A stretch of 15,731 nucleotides of DNA from Firmicutes bacterium UBA5766 (GTDB lineage: Bacteria; Bacillota; Desulfotomaculia; Desulfotomaculales; Nap2-2B), in assembly GCA_002418775.1 (NCBI GenBank), contig DIEU01000043.1, positions 1-15,731 of the forward strand, read 5' to 3'. The notes under the pieces were generated by a model that saw only the letters and a list, made by a program, of their open reading frames with translations, ran no database searches and had not been told where the DNA came from. Position 1 is the stretch's first letter. Every line of letters starts with the position of its first letter. Shown here in pieces: positions 6,938 to 14,916 of this stretch. The translations under genes were made by a program, and so were the position numbers.

Positions 6938-6943
6938 TGCACT

Positions 6944-8917
6944 ATGGATAATTTTACCACAAAAGAGCTGATTGAGCATCAGGATTATCTTGAGCTCCTG
7001 TCTCAAAAATTTCCCACTATATCACAGGCGGCATCCGAGGTCATCAACCTCAAATCCATATTGAATCTCCCCAAAGGCACCGAGCACTTCCTTACTGATC
7101 TTCATGGAGAATACGAGGCCTTTGACCATGTGATGAGAAACGCTTCGGGCGTTGTAAAAAGAAAAATCAATGATGTGCTGGGAAAGACACTTTCTAAAAG
7201 TGATATCAATGAGCTTGCGTCACTCATCTATTATCCTGAAGATAAGCTTCAACTGGTCAAAGAAAGGGAGGCTAACCTTTCCGATTGGTATGAGGTTACC
7301 ATTTACAGGCTGATCCAGGTGTGCAGGGACGCTTCGTCAAAATATACCCGTTCCAAAGTCAGAAAAGCGCTTCCTCCGGAATATGCCTACATCATCCAGG
7401 AACTGCTTCATGAGGATGAGTACCGGTTCAATAAAAAAGAATACTACAATAAAATCATTGATACTATTGTCGGGCTGGACATGGCGGACGACTTTATTAT
7501 CAATATCTCCGCCGTGATCCAGAGACTCACCATCGATCATCTGCATATAATCGGAGATGTTTACGACAGGGGACCAGGACCTCATTTCATCATGGATACA
7601 TTGATGAAGCATCATTCCATGGATATTCAGTGGGGAAACCACGATGTTCTCTGGATGGGCGCAGCTACAGGCAACCGTTCCTGCATTGCCAACGTAGTCC
7701 GTATCTGCCTGAGATACGCCAACATGGATATCCTGGAAGAAGGCTATGGGATCAATCTGTTCCCCCTGGCTACATTTGCAATGGATGCCTATAAAGATGA
7801 TGAATGCAACGCATTCAAACCTAAAATGGGCTCCAGTGATACCGTGCTGGATTCGAGTTTTGATCTTCTTGCCAAAATGCATAAGGCGATCGCTGTGATC
7901 CAATTCAAACTCGAGCATGAGCTTATCTTAAACCACCCTGAATATGATATGGACCATCGATTACTTCTGGATAAAATTAATTATGAGGAATACACCATTA
8001 ACGTTGACGGCGTAGTATACAAACTGAACGACCAGAACTTCCCGACCATCTACCCCAAAGAGCCCTGGAAGCTGACCGAAGAAGAAAAATCAGTGATCAA
8101 CAAGCTCCGTTATACGTTTCTAAAAAGTGAAAAGCTCCAGGAGCATATCCGGTTTATGTACGCCAAAGGCAGCATGTATCTAAAATATAACTCCAACCTG
8201 TTGTTTCATGCATCCATTCCCATGAATCCTGACGGGACATTTAAGAAAATAAAACTCAATGGTGTGGAATCTTCAGGCAAGGACCTGCTGGATAATTTGG
8301 AGCTATGGTCCCGGGAAGCCTATTTCGGCAGAGAAAACAAGGACAGTTCTACAGATATTCTTTGGTATTTATGGTGCCACCATGATTCCCCGCTGTTCGG
8401 CAAGGACAAGATGGCAACTTTGGAAAGGTATTTCATTGATGACAAAACTCCGCACAAGGAACGCTATACCCCATATTATACTTTGGTCGATGATGAAGGG
8501 ATTGCCAGGAAGATTCTTGCCGAGTTTGGGCTTGACCCGGAGGAGGGACATATCATTAATGGACATGTGCCTGTGAAGGCCAGAAAAGGGGAAAGCCCAA
8601 TAAAAGCCAACAACAAATTACTGGTTATTGACGGTGGATTTGCGAAAGCCTATCAAAGAGAAACAGGGATAGCCGGTTATACTTTGATCTATAATTCCTA
8701 CGGTCTGATGCTGGCAAAGCATGAGCCTTTCGAGTCCAGAGAAAAATCGGTAAATGAAGGAACGGATATGCATTCTGATTTAAGTATTGTTGAGAAGGTA
8801 GTTGACCGGAAGAAGATAGCCGATACCGATAATGGCCAGGATTTGAAAAAACAAATCTATTATCTTGAGATGCTCTTAAGCGCTTTCCGTACAGGTGTTA
8901 TCAAAGAAAAATTGTAA
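6944..8917 (+). CDS. fbp: Class III fructose-1,6-bisphosphatase
   Basis: This 657-residue cytoplasmic enzyme hydrolyses fructose-1,6-bisphosphate to fructose-6-phosphate and Pi, the committed gluconeogenic step. It belongs to the Firmicutes class III family, built on a calcineurin-like metallophosphatase fold. Metal-site motifs are TDLHGEY (51-57), GDVYDRG (204-210) and GNHD (231-234). The C-terminal INGHVPVKARKGESP and VIDGGFAKAYQ complete the active site. Length matches the family (about 640-670). ATG 6944 is supported by GGAGGG 7 nt upstream and the conserved early sequence. It is divergent from fba, consistent with joint control during growth on non-sugar carbon. No frame damage was seen. 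Confidence 0.96.
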   Translation: MDNFTTKELIEHQDYLELLSQKFPTISQAASEVINLKSILNLPKGTEHFLTDLHGEYEAFDHVMRNASGVVKRKINDVLGKTLSKSDINELASLIYYPEDKLQLVKEREANLSDWYEVTIYRLIQVCRDASSKYTRSKVRKALPPEYAYIIQELLHEDEYRFNKKEYYNKIIDTIVGLDMADDFIINISAVIQRLTIDHLHIIGDVYDRGPGPHFIMDTLMKHHSMDIQWGNHDVLWMGAATGNRSCIANVVRICLRYANMDILEEGYGINLFPLATFAMDAYKDDECNAFKPKMGSSDTVLDSSFDLLAKMHKAIAVIQFKLEHELILNHPEYDMDHRLLLDKINYEEYTINVDGVVYKLNDQNFPTIYPKEPWKLTEEEKSVINKLRYTFLKSEKLQEHIRFMYAKGSMYLKYNSNLLFHASIPMNPDGTFKKIKLNGVESSGKDLLDNLELWSREAYFGRENKDSSTDILWYLWCHHDSPLFGKDKMATLERYFIDDKTPHKERYTPYYTLVDDEGIARKILAEFGLDPEEGHIINGHVPVKARKGESPIKANNKLLVIDGGFAKAYQRETGIAGYTLIYNSYGLMLAKHEPFESREKSVNEGTDMHSDLSIVEKVVDRKKIADTDNGQDLKKQIYYLEMLLSAFRTGVIKEKL

Positions 8918-8943
8918 GAATTCTTCTGCGAAAGGAAGATCTG

Positions 8944-9029
8944 TTGCGCCTTGAGGGATCTTGTGGTTCAGCAAAAGCTCTTCTTCCAGCTTGATTGGGT
9001 TTGGCCCCATGCTCAGGTCTTTTGCTAAT
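8944..9029 (-). pseudogene. Possible SAM-dependent methyltransferase N-terminal scrap
   Basis: Leftward from 9029 the minus strand reads LAKDLSMGPNPIKLEEELLL, then NHKIPQGAT. This resembles the region just before the SAM-binding motif I of some class I methyltransferases (MGPNPxxLxEEL...GxxVLDLG). After QGAT the expected GxG motif is missing and the frame runs into the complement of the fbp 3' end. A stop lies just upstream and no ribosome site precedes ATG 9010. If real, it is a fragment cut on both sides. The match is short and made from memory. Confidence 0.35.
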
Positions 9030-9084
9030 TAATTTGGTTTAAATATTATGTGCCTGATATAATAGTTCTTATATTCTTTGCTGC

Positions 9085-9321
9085 TTACTGAACTTCAATC
9101 CTGGTTCTGACTTCTTCTCCGTTTTTTTCTGCTTTTTCAATTTCCTCTGTTATTTTTATGGCTGTATCAATCAGTTCGCGAAAAGCAAGTAAAAATTCCT
9201 TTCCCGATGTCTTAAGATGTTTTTTCAATGGTTCAGGCAAACAGTCAATTTTTGGCGGTTTGATCTTAAGTACCAATCCTTCTTTTGGGTGGTAAGCGCA
9301 TTTTATTAGCCTTGGGATCAT
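9085..9321 (-). CDS. Small conserved-looking protein downstream of the ArsA ATPase
   Basis: This 78-residue protein is of unrecognised family. ATG 9321 is preferred to GTG 9330 because the GAGGTG ribosome site overlaps that GTG and is 6 nt from the ATG. It begins MIPRLIKCAYHPKEGLVLKI and contains a proline-rich segment (PPKIDCLPEPL). A probable amphipathic helix follows (about residues 37-70, EFLLAFRELIDTAIKITEEI), ending in a charged tail. There is no signal peptide or membrane span; it has two cysteines but no CxxC. It starts 22 bp after the ArsA-type gene's stop, in the same direction, so the two are probably co-transcribed and may act together. No function is assigned. Confidence 0.7.
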   Translation of the reverse strand: MIPRLIKCAYHPKEGLVLKIKPPKIDCLPEPLKKHLKTSGKEFLLAFRELIDTAIKITEEIEKAEKNGEEVRTRIEVQ

Positions 9322-9343
9322 TTTAGTCACCTCTGTATTCTAA

Positions 9344-10516
9344 TTATGAACTTTTAGCAACGAAAGTAATCTTTAGCCTTCCTTCTTCATACTTAGCTCC
9401 TTCAATAGTAAGACCATTTAAAATATAGGGTAGCAAAATATTTCTGCGCTGTTTTCCTGCTTGAACTATAAGTTCATCAACATTCCTTACCAGGGATATT
9501 TCTTCTTTAGTTACAAAAGGTAATGGTAAAGTCAGGATATAAGATTTATCCTCTTTGGTAATTTCCTGAATCTGGTTATGAAAGAAAAACTTTGTTGGAT
9601 CTTCTGCGGCAAAAAGAGCTTCTCCCATTTGCTTTAACATTGGTATTCCTACTACTTCCTGGTCGAAAAGAGGAATGTTTTTAATAGGGATTGGGGCAAA
9701 TCGCTCTTCAATCATTTGATAGTAATTGCTCTGATTTACCTTCCAGGAATCAAAATACCGGTCGTCAACTTTATCTGGAATAAGCCTGTTGCAGACAACC
9801 ATATCTGTAAAATAGCCATACAGGTTAAGATAGGTTAAGGTACGCTGTGCTTCCTTAATAACCATTTTCTCCGGGTTAACTACCAGGCGCATGGAAACTA
9901 TTTCCGGGTTACTAAGAATGCTGCGGATCTCGCATAGTTGCTGATATAGATTTTCAACGGAATCAAAAACCTTCTCTTCTGGGATGGGAATATTAGCTAA
10001 TGACTTGGCTAACGGACGGAGTAATTTTGCTGATGTACGCCCGATAGGAAACATCTTTTCCATCCACCAGCGCAAAACTTCGGGGAAGCTAAGCAAACGT
10101 AAGGTCTCCCCGGTAGGGGCGCAATCAACTATGATAACGTCATAGTCATTATTCTTATAGTAGTTAACAATATAAAGGAGGTTGGCCAATTCTTCCATGC
10201 CCGGTAGGACTGCCATTTCATCAGCAAGAATCTCGTTTATACCCCATCGCTGCATTAATGCTACTATATATTCCTGGATAGTGCCCCAATATTTCTTAAC
10301 TGTTTCTAACATATCAGTTTCCTGGCCCCATAGATTAGGAGCAAGGAGCTGAATTTCATTATTGAAGTTAATATCAAAAGAATCAGCAAGGCTATGTGCA
10401 GCATCAGTGCTAAATACTATGGTTTTGTATCCTTTCTCGGCCGCCTTTAGAGCAGTAGCAGCAGATACAGAAGTTTTACCCACCCCACCTTTGCCAGTAT
10501 AAAGAATAATTCTCAT
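9344..10516 (-). CDS. ArsA/Get3-family ATPase with C-terminal HSP20-like domain
   Basis: This 390-residue protein has the deviant Walker A GKGGVGKT (8-15), a switch I-like FSTDAAHSLADSF (35-47) and a switch II-like VDCAPTGETLRLL (130-142), as in ArsA/Get3 ATPases. The final ~80 residues (from about LTLPLPFVTKEEISL) look like the alpha-crystallin/HSP20-like domain often attached to bacterial ArsA proteins. There is one ATPase domain, so it would work as a homodimer. No arsR, arsB or arsC is nearby, so arsenite export is not supported; a chaperone or targeting role is an alternative. ATG 10516 is chosen over TTG 10540 because AAAGGTGGG lies just upstream and conserved sequence begins MRIILYTGKGG. 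It has its own promoter and is followed by a 78-residue gene. Confidence 0.88.
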   Translation of the reverse strand: MRIILYTGKGGVGKTSVSAATALKAAEKGYKTIVFSTDAAHSLADSFDINFNNEIQLLAPNLWGQETDMLETVKKYWGTIQEYIVALMQRWGINEILADEMAVLPGMEELANLLYIVNYYKNNDYDVIIVDCAPTGETLRLLSFPEVLRWWMEKMFPIGRTSAKLLRPLAKSLANIPIPEEKVFDSVENLYQQLCEIRSILSNPEIVSMRLVVNPEKMVIKEAQRTLTYLNLYGYFTDMVVCNRLIPDKVDDRYFDSWKVNQSNYYQMIEERFAPIPIKNIPLFDQEVVGIPMLKQMGEALFAAEDPTKFFFHNQIQEITKEDKSYILTLPLPFVTKEEISLVRNVDELIVQAGKQRRNILLPYILNGLTIEGAKYEEGRLKITFVAKSS

Positions 10517-10538
10517 TATGCCCACCTTTATAAAAGCC

Positions 10539-10552
10539 AATAATTTATTATT
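10539..10552. promoter_or_regulatory. AT-rich inverted repeat at the ArsA-gene transcription start
   Basis: AATAAT (10539-10544), two bases, then ATTATT (10547-10552) is a perfect 6-bp inverted repeat immediately downstream of the predicted start (~10553). It is a possible operator, though such palindromes arise easily in AT-rich DNA. Confidence 0.3.
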
Positions 10553-10559
10553 TGACCGA

Positions 10560-10588
10560 ATAATATCCTGTTATTTTATTCTTGTCAA
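10560..10588 (-). promoter_or_regulatory. Consensus promoter of the ArsA-type operon
   Basis: On the minus strand TTGACA (complement of 10583-10588), a 17-bp spacer and TATTAT (complement of 10560-10565). The -35 box starts about 11 bp after the nrdJ stop, so the ArsA gene is separately transcribed. No terminator hairpin fits in that gap, so read-through from nrdJ is also possible. Confidence 0.75.
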
Positions 10589-10598
10589 GATGGAAGCC

Positions 10599-12758
10599 TC
10601 ATAAGCCGTGCTGACGCGTCAAAAACCGCTGTAAATAACGATCGCCATCCGGTTCCTGGTCTTCTTCCTTGTGATCCACATATTTCTCCAAGGCTGTGGC
10701 TATAGCGCTGGGGCAGCTTTTCCCCGGGCTAAGAGGTTTGCCGATACTTCTGGCCCTGGCCCAGGATGGGCAGGTATGAGTGGATCTTAGCTGTTCAATA
10801 ATATCCTTGAGTGAAACCCCTGCCCTGATAGCCATGGAAGTCAGGCGGGAAGCTGCTTCGGTAAATATTAAACATCCTCCGTCGCTGCCTGTGGTAATGA
10901 AAGTTTCAATGACTTCGTTGGTGTTAGGATCGCGGTTTACAGTAAGGTACATTTTCCCGCATCCAGTATCAATTCTTTCAGTAGTTCCCGTCGTCCACCG
11001 GGGTCGGGATTGAATATACCCGCGGGGTCTCGATATCTGGCTGTTTTGAGACACCTGTTGTTTCCCTATTTCTATAACTCCTTGTTTCGATCCGTCTCTG
11101 AATATTGTTATACCCTTTAGCCCGTGTTTCCATGCCTCAAGGTAAATCTTTTCCACCATATCCGCTCCGGCGCTGTTAGGCAGATTAATGGTCTTGGAAA
11201 TGGCATTATCCACCTCTTGTTGGAGGGCAACCTGCATGGCTAAATGGTCCATAGGATCGATCTCCTGGGCTCCTTTAAACAGCCGCTGTATATCCTCCGG
11301 AACCCCTTCCACCCCCTGACAGCTGCCCCTGGCGGCTACTTCCTCCAGGATCTTTTCATCAATTCCTCTGTCTTTACAGGCATCCAGGAACAAGGGAGAG
11401 AATATATTAAGCTTTTCCGGAACTCCATCCCGGAGGTAAGTCTTCTTATAAGCTATGGCAAAGATTGGCTCAATACCATACCCCTCTACTCCTGCCAGCA
11501 GGGTTATGGTGCCTGTAGGGGCAATGGTGAGGCAGGAGGCGTTTCTTCTGGGCTTGCCGTCCTTGGCGAAAACGGACTCATCCCATAATGGGAAATTACC
11601 TTTTTCAATTCCAAGCCCGGCGGATGCCGCATGAACCTCGGTCCGGATAAAGGCCATCACATTTGATGCCAGATCTCTTCCTTCCGTTGAATCATAAGGG
11701 GTCTTCATCCGGATCAAAAGGTCATGAAGGCCTAATATACCCAGGCCTATCTTTCTGCTGGCCCGGGTGTTCTGAGCAATAAAGTCCAAAGGGTATTCCC
11801 CCGCGTCAATCAAGTTGTCCAGAAACCTTACCGCAATCCGTGCCGTCTCCTTAAGCTTGGGCCAATCTATGGAATCATTATTTGCGTCCTTCATGAGGGC
11901 TAGATTAATTGAACCCAGAAGGCAGGATTCCCCGGGGCTTAAGGGCTGTTCCCCACAGGGATTGGTGCAGTTGATAGGTCTGCCGGGAATGGGGTTGGTC
12001 TCCTGGATTGTGTCCAGAAAGATTAGTCCCGGATCTCCGCAGGACCAGGCCGCTTTCACTATCTGTTCCCACAGATTTCGGGAGGGAATAGTTTTTCTAA
12101 CCTGGCCGTTAAATTGCAGGTCCCATGATTCATCCGCTGATACTTTATTCATAAATTCATGAGTTATCCCCACCGACAGGTTGAAATTAGTGATTCCCCC
12201 GGACAGCTTGCATTGAATGAAATCTTCTATCTCCGGGTGATCGCAGTTTAATATGCCCATGAAGGCGCCTCTCCGTACTCCCCCTTGTTTGATCATACCG
12301 GCGCTGGCGTTGTAGAGGCGTATAAGCTCTACTGCGCCGCTGGCTTTACCCTTGGTGGAACGAACTATATCCCCCTGAGGGCGGATTTTGGAAAAATTGT
12401 ATCCGATGCCTCCTCCAGACTTGGTTATCATAGCTGATTCCAAGAGGGTCTGGTACATATTATGCAAATCATCCGCAACATCAAGAACGAAGCAGGCTCC
12501 CGGCTGCTGCATGCGGCCTTTTTTGCCCATGTTGGCCCAGATAGGTGTAGAAGGAATAAAGCATTTGGAGCCGATGACCTCATTAAACTTCTTTTCCCAA
12601 TGTTCCGCTGCCTGGGAAGGATACAGAGCTTCTGCTCCGGCGGCTGTCCTGCTTAGTCTTTGAACAGCTTGATCGGGTGTCTCAACAACATCTCCCTGTT
12701 CATTTTTATCAGCATACCTTTCATTAAAAATAGTTAGGCCATTGCTCGTTAGATTCAT
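10599..12758 (-). CDS. nrdJ: Adenosylcobalamin-dependent (class II) ribonucleotide reductase
   Basis: This 719-residue enzyme makes deoxyribonucleotides using a thiyl radical generated from coenzyme B12, so it works with or without oxygen. Key features are Cys89 (PGACFVLD), a redox cysteine; SGGGIGYNFS (114-123); NPCGEQPL with the radical Cys268 and Glu270; SCLLGSINLAL with redox Cys279; and TIAPTGTITLLAG. The C-terminal segment holds cysteines in THTCPSW and GKSCPSAI that would re-reduce the active site. ATG 12758 is chosen over TTG 12764 because AGGAGGA lies 7 nt upstream. The gene start lies inside the 3' end of the methyltransferase gene (35-bp overlap), suggesting coupled translation. 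No cobalamin riboswitch was seen upstream. Confidence 0.95.
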   Translation of the reverse strand: MNLTSNGLTIFNERYADKNEQGDVVETPDQAVQRLSRTAAGAEALYPSQAAEHWEKKFNEVIGSKCFIPSTPIWANMGKKGRMQQPGACFVLDVADDLHNMYQTLLESAMITKSGGGIGYNFSKIRPQGDIVRSTKGKASGAVELIRLYNASAGMIKQGGVRRGAFMGILNCDHPEIEDFIQCKLSGGITNFNLSVGITHEFMNKVSADESWDLQFNGQVRKTIPSRNLWEQIVKAAWSCGDPGLIFLDTIQETNPIPGRPINCTNPCGEQPLSPGESCLLGSINLALMKDANNDSIDWPKLKETARIAVRFLDNLIDAGEYPLDFIAQNTRASRKIGLGILGLHDLLIRMKTPYDSTEGRDLASNVMAFIRTEVHAASAGLGIEKGNFPLWDESVFAKDGKPRRNASCLTIAPTGTITLLAGVEGYGIEPIFAIAYKKTYLRDGVPEKLNIFSPLFLDACKDRGIDEKILEEVAARGSCQGVEGVPEDIQRLFKGAQEIDPMDHLAMQVALQQEVDNAISKTINLPNSAGADMVEKIYLEAWKHGLKGITIFRDGSKQGVIEIGKQQVSQNSQISRPRGYIQSRPRWTTGTTERIDTGCGKMYLTVNRDPNTNEVIETFITTGSDGGCLIFTEAASRLTSMAIRAGVSLKDIIEQLRSTHTCPSWARARSIGKPLSPGKSCPSAIATALEKYVDHKEEDQEPDGDRYLQRFLTRQHGL

Positions 12759-13923
12759 GAACAAATCCTCCTATTGTTGGCATTTCTAATTTTCTGGGCG
12801 GCCTGGGCCCGAAATACTGGTAGCAGTTTACTTTTATATTGCCGTTGTAAAGTTTTCTTTTTTTAGTAGCAAGCCGGCAGTACAGCTTTTCAAATTGCGG
12901 GTGGGCGGACAGTATATAAAACGACCAGGTATCCAGACGGTTGAAGACCTGTCCCATTTCCTTATACAGCCGTTCCACTTCCCGTTGGGCGCCCAGCCGT
13001 TCTCCATAGGGCGGGTTGCAGATTATTTTGCCGTATTTTTTACTGGACCGGACATCGGCAAGCGGCAGGCGCTGGAAATGGATCAACTCTTTTACCCCGG
13101 CCTCACTGGCATTTTGGCGGGCTAGTTTGATAACCTTATTATCCATGTCCGTGCCTATGATATCAAGGGGCCGGGTATAGCAGGCCAAATCGCGGGTCTC
13201 TTTTCTGGCCTGCCGCCAAAGCTCCACGGGTATGTTGGGCCAGCTCTCGGAGACAAACTTGCGGTTCATCCCCGGCGCAATATTTTGACCGATCAGCGCT
13301 GCCTCAATGGGAATAGTGCCGGACCCGCAGAAGGGATCCATTAAAACGGTGTCCGGGCGCCAGCGCGACAAGATGATTAATGCCGCAGCCAGCGTTTCTT
13401 TCAAGGGCGCCTGGCTGGCCAGTTCACGGTAACCTCTTTTATGCAGCCCGGGGCCGCTGGTGTCAATAGTTAAGGTGGCTATATCTTTTAACAAGGCCAC
13501 TTCAATCTTATACAGCGGCCCCCTCTCGGGAAACCATTCCTTTTTATATTTTCGTTTCATGCTTTCCACAACGGCCTTTTTTACAATGGCCTGGCAGTCG
13601 GGTACGCTGAACAGGGTGGATTTAATCGATTTTCCCTCCACGGGGAACCCGGCGTCACCCGGTATTAGTTCGGGCCAGGGCAACGCCTTGGTTTGCTCAA
13701 AAAGCTCATCAAAAGTAGTGGCCTTAAACTCACCCACTTTCAGACGCACTCTGTCCGCTGTGCGCAGCCATAAGTTGGCCCGGCAAATCGCTCCCCAGTC
13801 CGCGCTAAAGGTAACTTTGCCATTTTCCGCCGTCACCTGGTTATAACCCAAATCCTTGACTTCCTGCGCTACTAGCGCTTCCAGGCCGAAGGTCGCCGTA
13901 GCAATCAAGTTCACACCAGTCAT
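12724..13923 (-). CDS. THUMP-domain class I RNA (guanine-N2) methyltransferase, RlmL/YpsC-like
   Basis: This 399-residue cytoplasmic protein has three parts. They are an N-terminal ferredoxin-like region starting LIATATFGLEALVAQEV, a THUMP RNA-binding domain (about 60-155, including TFDELFEQTKALPWP), and a Rossmann methyltransferase domain. The last has SAM motif I MDPFCGSGTIPIEAA (195-209), GTDMDNKVIKLARQN and the catalytic CNPPYGERLG. The NPPY motif and layout match the RlmL/YpsC family, which makes m2G in 23S rRNA or tRNA; the exact target base is not shown by sequence. ATG 13923 has AAAGGTGG 6 nt upstream; an open frame further 5' has no ribosome site. The stop lies 35 bp inside nrdJ. Confidence 0.9.
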   Translation of the reverse strand: MTGVNLIATATFGLEALVAQEVKDLGYNQVTAENGKVTFSADWGAICRANLWLRTADRVRLKVGEFKATTFDELFEQTKALPWPELIPGDAGFPVEGKSIKSTLFSVPDCQAIVKKAVVESMKRKYKKEWFPERGPLYKIEVALLKDIATLTIDTSGPGLHKRGYRELASQAPLKETLAAALIILSRWRPDTVLMDPFCGSGTIPIEAALIGQNIAPGMNRKFVSESWPNIPVELWRQARKETRDLACYTRPLDIIGTDMDNKVIKLARQNASEAGVKELIHFQRLPLADVRSSKKYGKIICNPPYGERLGAQREVERLYKEMGQVFNRLDTWSFYILSAHPQFEKLYCRLATKKRKLYNGNIKVNCYQYFGPRPPRKLEMPTIGGFVHESNEQWPNYF

Positions 13924-13964
13924 CTGCAACCACCTTTCGGGATGATTTTGTCTGGTCATGTAAT

Positions 13965-13978
13965 TTTTCCGAGGAAAA
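13965..13978. repeat. Short perfect inverted repeat in the methyltransferase leader
   Basis: TTTTCC (13965-13970), GA, GGAAAA (13973-13978). A second imperfect palindrome, GTGAATTTCCGAAATCAC, lies at 13987-14004, next to the candidate -10 box. Possible operator sites or leader structure; no role is established. Confidence 0.4.
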
Positions 13979-14003
13979 TTCGAAGGGTGAATTTCCGAAA
14001 TCA

Positions 14004-14032
14004 CAGTTAAAATAAGTCGATAAACTTGCCAA
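14004..14032 (-). promoter_or_regulatory. Candidate promoter for the methyltransferase-nrdJ operon
   Basis: On the minus strand TTGGCA (complement of 14027-14032), a 17-bp spacer and TAACTG (complement of 14004-14009). The -35 box is good, the -10 box weak. Confidence 0.3.
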
Positions 14033-14076
14033 TTGATGTTGATGTGCCTATTCTCATGTCGCGGTAAAAAGGGGTG

Positions 14077-14625
14077 CTACTTAAGTAAAGCAGATATGCT
14101 TCGAAAATGAGGATGACCTGATTCGACCATAAAATCAAACAGCATTGTTTCCGTGTTGCTTATTACCGCACCCATAGATTGCATCAAAGACAACGCGTTT
14201 TCATAATTCTCTTTAAACCTGGAACATACTGCGTCGCTTGCAATATGGACATTGAATCCTTGTTCAAGCAAGTCGCGCGTGGTCTGGTACACACATACAT
14301 GGGTTTCACTGCCAGCCATTATGATTGTATGGCGGCCGGTTTTACGCAAAATCTCCAACATTTCAGGGCAGAAGGCGGAAAACCGGGTCTTTTCAAGGCG
14401 TTGGTGTTCGGGCAACAACTCTGATACTTCCGGTAATGTCGATCCCAACCCCTGCGGATACTGTTCAGTAAGTATTACCGGCAGGTTGAACTTTTTTGCC
14501 AGGGTTAACAATAATCTTGTGTTGGCGCATACCTTGGCCCGGTCAGGCATGGCTGCCAACAGCTTTTCCTGCAGATCGATAACTATTAGGACCGTATCCT
14601 CCTTCTTAAGACGGAATTTGTTCAT
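14077..14625 (-). CDS. Isochorismatase-family cysteine hydrolase (YcaC-like)
   Basis: This 182-residue protein has the family's catalytic triad: Asp17 in VIDLQEKL, Lys79 in LEKTRFSAF and Cys111 in SETHVCVYQT, with the preceding cis-peptide-type GSETHV segment. Members hydrolyse amides or vinyl ethers through a cysteine nucleophile; the substrate cannot be told from sequence, and no siderophore or nicotinamide genes are nearby. ATG 14625 has AGGAGA about 9 nt upstream. A 150-bp gap separates it from the methyltransferase gene, so it may be an independent unit. The frame is intact and the length normal. Confidence 0.9.
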   Translation of the reverse strand: MNKFRLKKEDTVLIVIDLQEKLLAAMPDRAKVCANTRLLLTLAKKFNLPVILTEQYPQGLGSTLPEVSELLPEHQRLEKTRFSAFCPEMLEILRKTGRHTIIMAGSETHVCVYQTTRDLLEQGFNVHIASDAVCSRFKENYENALSLMQSMGAVISNTETMLFDFMVESGHPHFRSISALLK

Positions 14626-14673
14626 ATAAATTATCTCCTAAATTACAAAATTCACTAGCTGTAAAAATAGTTT

Positions 14674-14703
14674 AACATAAAATTTGGTATTCAGGCCATC
14701 CAA
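14674..14703 (-). promoter_or_regulatory. Candidate promoter for the isochorismatase-family gene
   Basis: On the minus strand TTGGAT (complement of 14698-14703), an 18-bp spacer and TATGTT (complement of 14674-14679). Each box matches consensus at four positions. Confidence 0.35.
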
Positions 14704-14916
14704 ACTGTCTGTCTCTGACGCTGTTATCGCCTGCAGTATGGCCATCATGTATACCAACAATTTAATCACTAACTGTCCTGTGATGCAAAAAATACCAGAG
14801 AGATGCCCGTCATTGCTGCCCCTCCGTTTTGACTTAAGCTTGCCTGTTTGTTAGATCTTTGTTAAGTTAATAGGCAGGAACATGGCATACCATGCGCGTG
14901 AAAATAGGTTGTTGGG
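14704..14916. other. Intergenic stretch before the cell-wall hydrolase
   Basis: No convincing gene was seen. A possible rightward promoter, TTGACT (14829-14834), 17 bp, TAGATC (14852-14857), is weak. The three rightward frames show no signal-peptide-like start that could be joined to the hydrolase at 14917; the hydrolase frame is closed by TAG at 14905-14907. Confidence 0.4.

Noticed and set aside
7337..7918. Leftward 193-codon open frame
   Set aside because: It is wholly inside fbp, whose frame carries all family motifs; no ribosome site or recognisable protein.
9034..9063. Rightward promoter-like TTGGTT-18-TATAAT, antisense to the small gene
   Set aside because: AT-rich chance match with no rightward gene downstream, overlapping a short AT palindrome (9057-9074).
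13924..14076. Cobalamin riboswitch for the B12-dependent reductase operon
   Set aside because: The leader is short and shows no recognisable riboswitch core; only small palindromes are visible.
14640..14840. Leftward open frame of about 60 codons containing MMAILQAITASE
   Set aside because: No ribosome site at a suitable start, no recognised family, and it overlaps the candidate promoter of the isochorismatase-family gene.
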